This document shows, in pieces, positions 48,404 through 57,685 of a stretch of DNA of 64,000 nt. Position numbers and translations under genes: made by a program. This DNA comes from Alcanivorax nanhaiticus. GTDB lineage: Bacteria > Pseudomonadota > Gammaproteobacteria > Pseudomonadales > Alcanivoracaceae. The notes beneath the pieces were generated by a model. The model did no database searches. It was given only the letters and a program-made list of their open reading frames with translations, and had not been told where the DNA came from. The stretch is from NCBI RefSeq assembly GCF_000756665.1, contig NZ_ARXV01000011.1, forward strand, positions 1 through 64,000, read 5' to 3'. Numbering within the stretch: the stretch's first letter is position 1; every line of letters begins with the position of its first letter.

Positions 48404-49777
48404 ATGAAAGCGCTTAGCCCGGTGGATCAGTTGTTTCTGTGGCTCGAAAAACGCCAGCAACCCATGCATGTAGGCGGCTTGCAATTGTTCCAGTTTCCGG
48501 ACGACGCCGGCCCCAAGTATGTCAGCGAACTGGCTGAGCAGATGCGCGAATACAGCAGCCCGGTGGCACCGTTCAACCAGAAGCTGACTCGCCGCCTGGG
48601 TCAGTATTACTGGACCGAGGACAAACAGTTCGATATCGACCATCACCTGCGTCACGAAGCGCTGCCCAAACCGGGACGTATCCGGGAACTGCTGTCGCTG
48701 GTGTCCGCAGAACATTCCAACTTGATGGACCGCGAGCGGCCGCTCTGGGAAGCCCACCTTATTGAAGGCATTCGCGGCCGCCAATTCGCCCTTTACACCA
48801 AGATCCACCACTCTGTGGTCGATGGCATTTCCGCCATGCGCCTGGGCATGCGTGCCCTGTCTGCCGATCCGGAAGAGCGCAATCTGCCACCCGTGTGGGC
48901 CTATCAGCCAAAAAAGCGTGGTCGCTCCCTGCCCAGTAACCCGGTGGATGTCGCCTCCAGCCTGGCACGCCTGACCGCCGGCATCAGTAAGCAGGCCGCT
49001 ACCGTGCCGGGGCTGGCCCGGGAGATTTACAAGGTCAGCCAGAAAGCCAAGAAGGATGAAAACTACGTCTCCATCTTCCAGGCCCCGGATACCATTCTGA
49101 ACAAGAGCATCACCGGCTCACGTCGTTTTGCCGCCCAGAGCTACAGCCTTTCGCGGCTCAAGGTGCTGGCCAAGGCCTTCGGTTGTACGGTGAATACGGT
49201 GGTGCTGGCCATGTGCGGCCACGCCCTGCGCGAATACCTGATCAGCCAGCATGCGCTGCCGGATGAACCGCTGATTGCCATGGTGCCCATGAGTCTGCGT
49301 CAGGATGACAGCGCCGAGGGCAACCAGATCGGCATGATCCTGGCGAACCTGGGCACGCATATCTGCGATCCGGGCAATCGCATCCGTGTGATTCATAATT
49401 CCATTGAAGAAGCCAAACAGCGCTTCGCCCAGATGAGCCCTGAGGAGATCCTCAACTTCACCGCGCTGACCATGGCCCCCACCGGCCTCAACCTGCTCAC
49501 CGGACTGGCCCCCAAGTGGCGCGCGTTCAATGTTGTCATCTCCAACGTGCCCGGCCCGAAGGAGCCGCTGTACTGGAACGGTGCCCGACTGAAAGGGATG
49601 TATCCGGTCTCCATTGCCCTGGACCGCATCGCGCTCAATATCACCCTGACCAGTTATGTGGACCAGCTGGAGTTCGGCCTGATTGCCTGCCGCCGTACCC
49701 TGCCGTCCATGCAGCGCTTGCTGGATTATCTGGAACAGTCCATTCGTGAGCTGGAGATTGCCGCGGGGATCAAGTGA
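48404..49777 (+). CDS. atfA1: Wax ester synthase / diacylglycerol acyltransferase (AtfA1-type)
   Basis: Makes wax esters from fatty alcohols and acyl-CoA, and triacylglycerol from diacylglycerol, at the inner membrane and lipid droplets. ATG 48404 (457 residues; MKALSPVDQLFLWLEKRQQP) has AAAGGA before it; the longer frame to 48272 is not used. Catalytic HHSVVDG (HHxxxDG, 135-141) is intact, and the C-terminal PLYWNGARL and NITLTSY segments are typical. The start, length and many blocks match what I recall of the Alcanivorax AtfA1 protein. With aceA it ties alkane-derived acyl-CoA to storage. Confidence 0.96.
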   Translation: MKALSPVDQLFLWLEKRQQPMHVGGLQLFQFPDDAGPKYVSELAEQMREYSSPVAPFNQKLTRRLGQYYWTEDKQFDIDHHLRHEALPKPGRIRELLSLVSAEHSNLMDRERPLWEAHLIEGIRGRQFALYTKIHHSVVDGISAMRLGMRALSADPEERNLPPVWAYQPKKRGRSLPSNPVDVASSLARLTAGISKQAATVPGLAREIYKVSQKAKKDENYVSIFQAPDTILNKSITGSRRFAAQSYSLSRLKVLAKAFGCTVNTVVLAMCGHALREYLISQHALPDEPLIAMVPMSLRQDDSAEGNQIGMILANLGTHICDPGNRIRVIHNSIEEAKQRFAQMSPEEILNFTALTMAPTGLNLLTGLAPKWRAFNVVISNVPGPKEPLYWNGARLKGMYPVSIALDRIALNITLTSYVDQLEFGLIACRRTLPSMQRLLDYLEQSIRELEIAAGIK

Positions 49778-49794
49778 GACGCTGGGCAATAAAG

Positions 49795-49880
49795 AAGCGA
49801 GTAACGAGTTTCGAGTGACGAAAACCTGCGGTCAGTGCCACTACTGGGGGGTTTGATTTTCGAAACTCGTTACTCGCAAT
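49795..49880. repeat. CGAGTTTCGA inverted-repeat element (copy 3)
   Basis: Left end AGCGAGTAACGAGTTTCGAG then TGACGAAAACC, right end TTTCGAAACTCGTTACTCGC. The core GCGGTCAGTGCCA is shared with copy 4 (GCAGGCAGTGCCA). Confidence 0.85.
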
Positions 49881-49933
49881 TGCGGTGATCAAGCCCACCC
49901 GCCATCTGGTAGCAGATGCAAGTACCCGGCAAC

Positions 49934-49968
49934 GGCGGAGATCGGCTTTCGCCGATTTCCACCCTACA
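49934..49968. repeat. REP-like palindrome, GGAGATGGGC family
   Basis: GCGGAGATCGGC-TTTC-GCCGATTTCC then ACCCTAC: stem bases differ from the other two copies but pair with each other (compensated change), supporting the hairpin. Confidence 0.8.
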
Positions 49969-49985
49969 AAAATCGCAGGTAACGG

Positions 49986-50873
49986 ATGACCTCATCAATC
50001 ACCCAAATCACCCGTGGCGAACTTGCCTGTTGGCAGGTCCGCCACCGTGGCCAGACACTGGTAATCGCCGAACAGGGTGGCCAGGTGCTGGAGTATCGAC
50101 AGGATAACGAACCCCCGATTATCTGGCTCAGCGAGCAGGCCGCTTATCAAAAGGGAGCCGGTGTGCGAGGCGGGGTTCCCGTTTGCTGGCCCTGGTTTGG
50201 TGGGCTGACTTTCAACCCGGAAGCGGTGCAGCAACAATATGCCTTCAGTGAGCCTCCGGCCCATGGCCTGGTGCGCACCCTGCCCTGGGTGCTGATTGAG
50301 CAACACCAGAGCAATGATCGTATTGAGCTGGCATTGCAGCCGGATCCGGCACAACAGCCCGGCGAATTTCCCGATGTACAGCTGACTCTGCGAATCACCC
50401 TGGACACCACCTTGAGCATCACTCTGCAGAACCATAACCGCAGTGATAATACCGTGGTCATTTCCCAGGCCCTGCATAGTTACTTCGCCGTCAGCGATAG
50501 CCGCCATGTGACCCTGCAAGGGCTCGATCAGAAACCCTATGTGGATGCCATGGATAACTGGCACAGCCACCGGCAAAGCGGCCCGCTCACTTTCCGGGAA
50601 GAAACCGACCGGCTCTATCTGCAACTGGACCCGATCCTGCACATTGAGGATCCCGGTTGGCAGCGGCGCATCACTTTGTCGACCTCAGGAAGTCGGTCTG
50701 CGGTAGTCTGGAATCCCTGGATCGAAAAAAGCCAACGGCTTAGTCAGTTTGCTGACGATGCCTGGCAATGCATGCTCTGTATCGAGACTGCCAGAGTCCT
50801 GGATGACGTGCTTTTCCTGCCTCCGGGCGAGACACACGAGATGTCCGTCAGCTTTGTGACAAACCCGTTATAA
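49986..50873 (+). CDS. D-hexose-6-phosphate mutarotase (YeaD-type)
   Basis: Interconverts alpha and beta anomers of hexose-6-phosphates. The 295-residue product is of family length and has the aldose epimerase beta-sandwich landmarks: GGVPVCWPWFG (about 59-69), AHGLVRTLPW with the conserved His (about 92-101), HSYFAVSD with the second catalytic His (about 166-173), and VVWNPWIEK near the C-terminus, which carries the Trp-Asn-Pro typical of the family. ATG 49986 follows AGGTAACGG. Stand-alone gene. Confidence 0.92.
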   Translation: MTSSITQITRGELACWQVRHRGQTLVIAEQGGQVLEYRQDNEPPIIWLSEQAAYQKGAGVRGGVPVCWPWFGGLTFNPEAVQQQYAFSEPPAHGLVRTLPWVLIEQHQSNDRIELALQPDPAQQPGEFPDVQLTLRITLDTTLSITLQNHNRSDNTVVISQALHSYFAVSDSRHVTLQGLDQKPYVDAMDNWHSHRQSGPLTFREETDRLYLQLDPILHIEDPGWQRRITLSTSGSRSAVVWNPWIEKSQRLSQFADDAWQCMLCIETARVLDDVLFLPPGETHEMSVSFVTNPL

Positions 50874-51067
50874 GCGCCTGAAAACGGTCAATAAAAAGGG
50901 GTGGTGCTCTCTGAAAAAGGGGAGTAGAGTCTTAACTGGCTGCGAATTATGGCCGAGGTTTGTGTTGGTAGTTGCCTTCCCTGCGTGAAGCTGAAGTTGT
51001 CTCCGAACACCCCCATCATGGTTTGCAAGCAACACTCTAAGTAATAGATTTTGAGGTATAGATTCAC
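50874..51067 (+). promoter_or_regulatory. Long 5' leader of the cold-shock gene
   Basis: The 194 bases between the mutarotase stop and the csp ATG hold no gene. Long structured leaders of this kind are known for cold-shock genes; I see GAGG about eleven bases before the ATG but cannot fold the rest reliably. Confidence 0.4.
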
Positions 51068-51271
51068 ATGGCTACTGGTACTGTGAAGTGGTTCAACGAG
51101 TCCAAGGGTTTTGGTTTCATCTCCCAGGACGATGGTGGTGCGGACGTATTCGTTCATTTCAGTGCAATCACTGGCTCAGGCTTCAAAACCCTGGCCGAGG
51201 GTCAGAAGGTTTCCTTCGAGATCCAGCAGGGCCCCAAAGGTCCTCAGGCTGCCAACGTAGTTGCTGAATAA
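51068..51271 (+). CDS. Cold-shock protein (CspA family)
   Basis: Single cold-shock domain of 67 residues, binding single-stranded RNA and DNA. Both nucleic-acid binding motifs are intact: KGFGFIS (RNP1, about 14-20) and DVFVHF (RNP2, about 27-32), with KWFNESKGF at the start and GPQAANV at the end. Long leader upstream; strong terminator downstream. Confidence 0.97.
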   Translation: MATGTVKWFNESKGFGFISQDDGGADVFVHFSAITGSGFKTLAEGQKVSFEIQQGPKGPQAANVVAE

Positions 51272-51287
51272 GCACTGCTCCGGCACA

Positions 51288-51320
51288 CAAAAAAACCCGC
51301 TTCGGCGGGTTTTTTTGTGT
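51288..51320 (+). terminator. Rho-independent terminator of the cold-shock gene
   Basis: AAAAAAACCCGCTTCGGCGGGTTTTTTT: 5-bp GC stem with TTCG-type tetraloop and A/T runs, 17 bases after the stop codon. Confidence 0.92.
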
Positions 51321-51378
51321 CTGGGCACTGCTCGCTCGCAGACCACCTACTCCCCTTCCTGTTTCCCCACGCCCCCCG

Positions 51379-51557
51379 CCGTAGGAGCGTCGCTCGCGGC
51401 GCGATAACCCAACTATCTAAAAGCGATATTTACCACAGAGGGCACAGAGATCACTGAGGAAAAGAAGGGGTTTACTCTGTGAACTCTGTGCCCTCTGTGA
51501 TGAAACTGCATTTGATCCAGGTCGGGTATCGCGCCGCAAGCGACGCTCCTACGGCGG
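51379..51557. repeat. Composite palindrome, left flank of RAYT
   Basis: Outer arms GTAGGAGCGTCGCTCGCGGC with GCGAT (51381-51405) and ATCGCGCCGCAAGCGACGCT with CCTAC (51529-51553); inner arms ACCACAGAGGGCACAGAG (51432-51449) and CTCTGTGCCCTCTGTG (51484-51499). Each arm pair is inverted. The order and sequence are repeated, inverted as a whole, at 52129-52309 on the other side of the RAYT gene. Confidence 0.9.
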
Positions 51558-51651
51558 GGGCAACGGCCTACAAAAAGCCGGGGTTATCGCCCACGGCGTT
51601 TTCAGTGTTTGGCGCTTATGCCGATCAGGGTCGTCAAGCATCCTTGAATTT

Positions 51652-52095
51652 ATGCATTCCTTACATGATGGACACAGGCTCCGGCGAGGCCGGGTGTCGA
51701 TTCGGGGCCAACAATATCTGGTGACCGCCGTTACTCGTAACAGGGCTCCGTGGTTTGAGGAAACGGCGGCGGCGAGGCTGTTATGCCGAAACTTCATCGC
51801 TATGGAAAAAATGGGCGCAGGTGAAACCCTGTGTTTTGTTGTTATGCCGGACCATTTTCACTGGCTGCTTTCCCTCTCCGGAAAGTATTCACTGTCGCAA
51901 ACCGTCGGGATGCTCAAAAGCCAAACCGCAAGGGCCATGGGTCAATCCATCTGGCAACGTGGATTCCACGACCATGCTCTTCGTGAAGAGGAAGATTGCG
52001 TACAGATAGCTCGCTATATCGTTGCCAACCCGATTAGGGCCGGGCTTACAACAAACGTTCGGCTTTACCCCTACTGGAATGCCATGTGGCTGTAG
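51652..52095 (+). mobile_element. REP-associated tyrosine transposase (RAYT), complete
   Basis: HUH-type Y1 transposase of 147 residues. Visible: VVMPDHFHWLLSL with the HUH motif (His68-Phe-His70), WQRGFHDHALR (101-111), and the catalytic tyrosine in ARYIVANPIRAGL (Tyr122), all expected of an active enzyme. RAYTs are thought to move or amplify REP palindromes. The ATG at 51652 lacks a clear ribosome site. The gene is bracketed by two inverted composite palindromes, probably its substrates. It is short compared with some RAYTs (about 150-200 residues) but the core is intact. Confidence 0.92.
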
Positions 52096-52128
52096 CAGCA
52101 TCAACCATCATAAATAATGGCCGCCCCT

Positions 52129-52309
52129 GCCGTAGGAGCGTCGCTGGCGGCGCGATTCCAGACCTGGATCAAAAGCAGTTTCACCACAGAGGACACAGAG
52201 TTCACTGAGAAAAAACGACGGTTTTAAACTCTGTGTGCTCTGTGCCCTCTGTGGTAAACATCGCTTTTAACGGTTCTGGAATCGCGCCGCCAGCAACGCT
52301 CCTACGGCA
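52129..52309. repeat. Composite palindrome, right flank of RAYT
   Basis: Outer arms CGTAGGAGCGTCGCTGGCGG with CGCGAT (52131-52156) and ATCGCGCCGCCAGCAACGCT with CCTACGGC (52281-52308); inner arms ACCACAGAGGACACAGAG (52183-52200) and CTCTGTGCCCTCTGTGG (52238-52254). It is the inverse of the left unit: GATCCAGGTC at 51515-51524 faces GACCTGGATC at 52161-52170. Confidence 0.9.
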
Positions 52310-52318
52310 GGGTGGGCG

Positions 52319-52984
52319 TTATGGCTGGAACAGGGGTTGTTCGAGGAGCGCCTTGCGCTGACGCCAATCTGGCATGCGCGCATCCATGAGGCCGTGGAAG
52401 CCGGGGCCGTGGTCCATGTGTTTGAGGTGACAGAGCTCGTGCATCACCACATAGTCCAAGGCCAGAGGCGGATAATGCAGCAAGGCCATGTTGAGATTGA
52501 TATAGCCACGGGCGGACAGTGATCCCCAACGGGTACGCATCTTTTTGATGCGCAGTGTGGGGCGAGCAAAACCTTGTGCCGCGAACCAACCGAACTGCCG
52601 CTCAATGCTGTCTTCAAACACGCCCTTTGCCTGACGGCGCATCCAGCCTTCCACCGCACTGCGCACCACCATTTCATCTTCCGGCTGTGTGACTCGTACC
52701 GACAGGTAACAGCCACTGATCCCGACTCGAGTACGCCCCTCGCTGACATCCAACTGCAGTCTGTCACCACGCCAGGCCAGCACCTCGCCATCCAGCCAGC
52801 GTTGCCGTGGGCGGCTGGCCTGGCGCTGCTGCTGATCCGCAATCCACTGGCGGCGGCTGTCCACAAACGTTTGCACCATGCGCACCGGCGCCCGCTGCGG
52901 CGCGCGCACCTGTACCGTGCCGTCTTCCAGCACGCGCAGTTCCAGGCTGCGGCGTTTGCTGCGGATGAGTTCGAAATCAGTCAT
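52319..52984 (-). CDS. YgjP-like metallopeptidase-domain protein
   Basis: The 221-residue product belongs to the YgjP/DUF45 group of SprT-like zinc proteins: HELCH (182-186) and GPGFH (193-197) give the three metal ligands His182, His186 and likely His197 with Glu183 as base, and TRWGSLSARGYINLNMALLH (150s-170) is the usual preceding segment. The biological substrate is unknown for the family. The stop lies 10 bases after the REP arm of the right RAYT flank. Confidence 0.88.
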   Translation of the reverse strand: MTDFELIRSKRRSLELRVLEDGTVQVRAPQRAPVRMVQTFVDSRRQWIADQQQRQASRPRQRWLDGEVLAWRGDRLQLDVSEGRTRVGISGCYLSVRVTQPEDEMVVRSAVEGWMRRQAKGVFEDSIERQFGWFAAQGFARPTLRIKKMRTRWGSLSARGYINLNMALLHYPPLALDYVVMHELCHLKHMDHGPGFHGLMDARMPDWRQRKALLEQPLFQP

Positions 52985-53059
52985 TCAGCGAGACATACCC
53001 TGGTATTAATGCAGCGCTTCTGGACTCTTCAAGCCATAAGTCGCTATCAACGCTAATGG

Positions 53060-53150
53060 AAGCGAGTAACGAGTTTCGAGTCACGAAAACCTGCAGGCAG
53101 TGCCATTTGGTGTTTTGGTCTTTCGAAACTCGTTACTCGCAACTCGAAAC
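53060..53150. repeat. CGAGTTTCGA inverted-repeat element (copy 4)
   Basis: Left end AGCGAGTAACGAGTTTCGAG then TCACGAAAACCTGC, right end TTTCGAAACTCGTTACTCGC then AACTCGAAAC. Nearly identical arms to copy 3. Between the YgjP-like gene and the RND pump genes. Confidence 0.85.
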
Positions 53151-53206
53151 TTTTTTCAATACGCCAACTATGCTTACGGGCGAAAAACGACTCCACAGTG
53201 GAGATG

Positions 53207-56200
53207 TCATTGGGTGTCCGGCAATTCCTTATCCAACTGCTGCTTCACCGCATCCGCCGGGGATGCGTAGGGTGCCAGCCACTGGTACAACACTGGTATC
53301 ACGAACAGGGTCAACACGGTGGCGAACAGCAGGCCACCGAGGATCACTACACCAATGGTAAAGCGACTTTCCGCACCTGCGCCGGTGGCCAACACCAGGG
53401 GGATGGCACCAAAAATGGTGGACACCCCGGTCATCAGTACCGGACGAAAACGCACGATGGCACCTTCGTAAATCGCGTCCTTGACGCTGCGCCCTTGATC
53501 CCGAAGCTGATTGGCAAATTCCACGATCAGGATACCGTTCTTGGCCATCAAACCCAGCAACATGATCATGCCGATCTGGCTGTAGATGTTGAGGCTGTCA
53601 CCCGTCATGGTCATGGCCACCACCGCACCTGCCAGCGCCAATGGCACAGTTAGCATAATGATCAGGGGGTGGATCCAGCTTTCAAACTGGGCTGCCAGCA
53701 CCAGGAACACGATGATCAGTGCCAGCGAGAACGTCACCAGAATAGCGGAAGAAGAGCGCTGCAATTCCTCCGCCATGCCCTTGTAACCAATCCTGGCTTC
53801 CAGCGGCAAAGTCTCCTGAGCGGTCTTCTCGATGTACGCCATGGCGCTGGCCATGTCATAGCCTTCCGCCAGATTCGCAGACAGGGTAATCGCTGGCAAT
53901 CGATCCACCCGGCGCAGCTCGGGAGAATCCCCGGTGGTGGTCACTTCCACCACGCTGGAAAACGGTACCAGCTGGCCGCTGCCGCTGCGCAGATAAATTG
54001 GCAACACATCTTCTGGTCCCTGACTGGAGCCCTCTTCTGCTTCCAGAATGACATCGTACTCGCGGCCACGGTCCACATAAGTGGATGCCGTCAGGGTGGC
54101 GAACATGGCTTGCAAGGTTTCCCCCACATCGGTAGCAGTAATGCCAAGATCGGCGGCACGTTCACGATTAAGCGATACATCCAGTTGCGGCTGGGTCTGT
54201 TCAAAGTCCGTATCAATACTGGTCAGACTCGGGTTGTCGCGCATCCCTGCCATCAGGGTTTCGCTCCAGGCCTTGACCAGTTCGTAATCCGGACCCGCCA
54301 CGACCACTTCCAGGGACTGACCGAACGGGCTTTGCCCCAGGCCCGGCGGATTCACCGGGAAGGCACGCAGGCCAGTCACCTCAGACAAGGGCCCGCGAAT
54401 GCTGTTGACGATCTCTTGCTGGGTACGATCACGTTGATCCCAGTCCTTCAGACGGACAATGGTAAATGCCCGTTCGGCCACTCCACGAAAACCCACGATC
54501 GCGAGCACTCGTTCTGCCTCTCCGTTCTCCACCAATGGCATCAATATCTTTTCCAGCGAGCGGGTATGGTGCTCGCCATATTCGATGGTGGAACCCTGGG
54601 GGGCGGTAGCGGGAATAATGAAAACGCCACGGTCTTCTGTGGGAGCCAATTCCTGCGGAAGCTGACGGAACAGCAGTATTGCGATACCACAAAGCACCAC
54701 ACAACCCGCGACCAGCGGCCAGGGTTTACCAAGGGTAGCCTTGAGACCGGCGGCATAGCCCTGGTTCAGGCGAGACAGCCCCCGTTCGAGCCAGTTACCT
54801 TTCCCCTCCAGCTCCTTGACGCTGTGCCGATGCAGCCAGCGGGAACACAACATGGGTGCCAAGCTCAGCGCCACGATACTGGAAATAATCACCGCCGATG
54901 CCAGGGTAAAACCAAACTCGCCAAACAAACGACCCACGTTACCGGCCATGAAGGAGATAGGAACAAATACCGCTACCAGGGTGAGGGTGGTGGCGACTAC
55001 CGCAAAGGCCACCTGGCGCGCGCCCAGATAGGCTGCCACCAAACGACTTTCCCCTTCATCGATTCGACGCTGGATATTTTCCAGCATCACGATGGCATCA
55101 TCGACCACCAGCCCGATGGCAAGAATCAATGCCAGCAGGGTGAGCACATTGATAGAGAAATCCAGTGCGCCGAAACCGATAAAGGCCCCCACCACCGAGA
55201 CCGGAATGGTCACTGCGGGAATCAGGGTGGCACGCAGATTACCGAGGAACGCAAAGATCACGCCGATCACCAGCGCCACAGAAATTCCCAAAGTAATCAA
55301 CACCTCACGAATTGAGGCACGAATGAACAGGGATTCATCGTAGTTGATGTCGAGACTGATATCCGCAGGCAGACTTTCACGCACGGCCTCAATTTCATCA
55401 CGTACCCGGTCAGACACGGCCACGGTGTTTGCCTTGGACTGCCTGACAACGCCCAAACCAATAGCCGTCTGGCCGTTAGCGCGCAGCACGGAGTCATCGT
55501 TCTCCACCCCCAGCGTCACCCGGGCCACATCACCAAGACGCAGCAGGTAATCACCACTACGTCGCACCACCAGCTTTTCGAAAGCGGCCACCGTGTCCAG
55601 CCGGTTATCCGCACGCACGGTGAATGCCCGCGATTGTGACTCCAGACGCCCGGCGGGCAATTCCACATTATTGCTGCGCAGGGCCTGCTCAATATCCGTC
55701 ACGGTGATCTGGTTGGCGGCCATGCGCTGACGATCCAGCCACACCCGCATGGCATAGCGTCGCTCACCACCAATAATGACTTCTGATACGCCGTCGAGAA
55801 CAGCAAAGCGATCCACCAGCGAACGCTCGGCAAAATCGGTAAGCTCCTGGGGCGCCAGGGTGCTACTGGTCAGTGTCACCCAGATGATGGGACGGGCATC
55901 GGCATCAGACTTGGCAATTACCGGTGTATCAGCTTCTTCCGGTAACCGGTTCAGCACTCGGGACACCGCATCGCGCACATCATTGGCGGCAATATCCACA
56001 TCCCGATCCAGAGTGAATTCTGCACTGGTGCGGGCAGAACCCAGGCGGCTTCGGGATTCAATCTTGCGTACCCCTTCCACACCGGCCAAGGCCCCTTCGA
56101 TGACCTGAACAATCTGGGTATCGATCACCTCTGGCGCGGCACCAGCATAATCCACACTGACCGACACCTCGGGCGGATCAATATCCGGGTATTCCCGCAC

Positions 56201-56299
56201 CGGCAGTTTCATCAGTGCGCTGATGCCAAAAACAACAATCAACAAACTGATGACGGTGGCAAATACAGGCCGCTTGATGGAAACATCCGACAAGATCAT
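53207..56299 (-). CDS. RND multidrug efflux transporter (inner-membrane permease)
   Basis: HAE1-type proton/drug antiporter, the trimeric pump of a tripartite efflux system. The 1030-residue product has the typical 12 membrane helices with two large periplasmic loops, the N-terminal MILSDVSIKRPVFATVISLLIVV, the proton-relay pair Asp-Asp in GLVVDDAIVMLEN, and a C-terminal MAKNGILIVEFANQLRDQG. It overlaps the adaptor gene by four bases (ATGA), so translation is coupled. No outer-membrane channel gene is adjacent, so a shared TolC-like channel is likely. Substrate unknown. Confidence 0.95.
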   Translation of the reverse strand: MILSDVSIKRPVFATVISLLIVVFGISALMKLPVREYPDIDPPEVSVSVDYAGAAPEVIDTQIVQVIEGALAGVEGVRKIESRSRLGSARTSAEFTLDRDVDIAANDVRDAVSRVLNRLPEEADTPVIAKSDADARPIIWVTLTSSTLAPQELTDFAERSLVDRFAVLDGVSEVIIGGERRYAMRVWLDRQRMAANQITVTDIEQALRSNNVELPAGRLESQSRAFTVRADNRLDTVAAFEKLVVRRSGDYLLRLGDVARVTLGVENDDSVLRANGQTAIGLGVVRQSKANTVAVSDRVRDEIEAVRESLPADISLDINYDESLFIRASIREVLITLGISVALVIGVIFAFLGNLRATLIPAVTIPVSVVGAFIGFGALDFSINVLTLLALILAIGLVVDDAIVMLENIQRRIDEGESRLVAAYLGARQVAFAVVATTLTLVAVFVPISFMAGNVGRLFGEFGFTLASAVIISSIVALSLAPMLCSRWLHRHSVKELEGKGNWLERGLSRLNQGYAAGLKATLGKPWPLVAGCVVLCGIAILLFRQLPQELAPTEDRGVFIIPATAPQGSTIEYGEHHTRSLEKILMPLVENGEAERVLAIVGFRGVAERAFTIVRLKDWDQRDRTQQEIVNSIRGPLSEVTGLRAFPVNPPGLGQSPFGQSLEVVVAGPDYELVKAWSETLMAGMRDNPSLTSIDTDFEQTQPQLDVSLNRERAADLGITATDVGETLQAMFATLTASTYVDRGREYDVILEAEEGSSQGPEDVLPIYLRSGSGQLVPFSSVVEVTTTGDSPELRRVDRLPAITLSANLAEGYDMASAMAYIEKTAQETLPLEARIGYKGMAEELQRSSSAILVTFSLALIIVFLVLAAQFESWIHPLIIMLTVPLALAGAVVAMTMTGDSLNIYSQIGMIMLLGLMAKNGILIVEFANQLRDQGRSVKDAIYEGAIVRFRPVLMTGVSTIFGAIPLVLATGAGAESRFTIGVVILGGLLFATVLTLFVIPVLYQWLAPYASPADAVKQQLDKELPDTQ

Positions 56300-57411
56300 G
56301 CTGCGGCATCCTGGGCTGCGACGTTCTGGTTCTCCGGAGTGAGCAGGACTCGCTGGCCAGGCAACAACGCCTCTGGATTGTCGATGACATTCACCGGCTG
56401 ACCGCTGCCCAAGCGGCTGTGTCCATTGACGATCACATCCGGCTGATCACTCAAGCCACTGGTAATTTCCACCCAGCCGTCGCGGCGACCACCCAGAGTA
56501 ACCGGATGACGCACCGCATTTTGAGCCGCATCAACCGTGAACACGTAACTTTGTGCCCCCTGGGTAATGATGGCCTGTTCCGGCACCAGCAGGGCCGGGC
56601 GACGATCCAACTGCACAGTAATACGCAGGAATTGTCCCGGCAGCATGCGATCACCCGGGTTATTCAAACGGGCGCGGGCTGTCAGGCTTCGGCTGTTGCT
56701 GTTCACCCGGGAATCGAGATGGCTGATGCCGCCCTGGAAGAGGGTATTCGGAAAAGCATCGTTCCTGGCCAGCACAGGCAGACCGACAGAGAGCCGGGCC
56801 AGATAGCGTTCCGGTACCTGGAAATCCACTTCGATGTGCCCCAGATTATCCAGAGTGGTGATGGCATCTCCGGTTTGCAGGTAAGCGCCGCCATCCACCT
56901 GACGCAGGCCAACAACACCCGCAAAGGGGGCGCGAATGCGATGATCATGAAGGTTGGCCTGGGCGGCCTCCCGGTTGGCTCGGGCAGACTCCAGAGAGGT
57001 ACGGAAGGTGTCCACCTCGGATTCTGAAATTGCCCGCTTGGCCACCAGTTGCTGACCACGGCGATAATCATCCAGCGCACGCTGATATTCCGCTTCAGCA
57101 CGGGCCAGATCGGCACGGGCATTACGATCATCCAGTGATACCAGCAGCTGGCCGCGCTTGACCTCCTGGCCCTGTTGAAAATGAATCTCCGCAACCCGGC
57201 CAGGCACCTCCGCCAACACGACTACCGCCTGAGCCGCTCGAGACGTTCCCACCGCTTCCACTTGATCCACCAGATCACGCTCGATACTCGGAGCCAGATT
57301 CACTGCTGTAGGCGGACGCTGTCCACGGGGGCCCTCCTGCGGTGCCAACAACCACCAGGCTGCTGCTGCAATCACAACAAGCACCACCAACCCCGTTATC
57401 ACCCGCCCCAT
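56296..57411 (-). CDS. RND efflux periplasmic adaptor (membrane fusion protein)
   Basis: Links the RND pump to an outer-membrane channel. I start at ATG 57411 (371 residues; MGRVITGLVVLVVIAAAAWW), which has GGAG six bases before; a TTG at 57432 would add seven residues. Visible: one N-terminal membrane segment, the lipoyl-like half-motif GRVAEIHFQQGQEVKRGQLLVSLDDRN, a coiled-coil hairpin, and the matching second half IRAPFAGVVGLRQVDGGAYLQ. It has no lipobox cysteine. First gene of the pump operon. Confidence 0.94.
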   Translation of the reverse strand: MGRVITGLVVLVVIAAAAWWLLAPQEGPRGQRPPTAVNLAPSIERDLVDQVEAVGTSRAAQAVVVLAEVPGRVAEIHFQQGQEVKRGQLLVSLDDRNARADLARAEAEYQRALDDYRRGQQLVAKRAISESEVDTFRTSLESARANREAAQANLHDHRIRAPFAGVVGLRQVDGGAYLQTGDAITTLDNLGHIEVDFQVPERYLARLSVGLPVLARNDAFPNTLFQGGISHLDSRVNSNSRSLTARARLNNPGDRMLPGQFLRITVQLDRRPALLVPEQAIITQGAQSYVFTVDAAQNAVRHPVTLGGRRDGWVEITSGLSDQPDVIVNGHSRLGSGQPVNVIDNPEALLPGQRVLLTPENQNVAAQDAAA

Positions 57412-57685
57412 GGAATTCTCCGTATTATTCAAGTTCAGCCGCCTAGTCTAGATGCCAATTATGCAAGCATTGCGTACAGATGGCGTTAGGATGACAGCGG
57501 AATATGAAGATAATTCATTTTTATGCTTCCTGCTTCACGCAACAGGCAGCGCTAGATCAGGCAAACCGATCCAGAAACGCCACGCACCCTATTCTTTCGG
57601 TTAATGTTGCCAGGATTCGGAGGCTGCTAGGGTGCCTACATTAGTTAATGCAGCCCATAGGGATTTCTTCAGGGAGTGAAGTCGC

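Noticed and set aside
51068..51157. Minus-strand frame over the cold-shock gene
   Set aside because: It covers the antisense of a conserved 67-residue gene and its leader; no features of a real protein.
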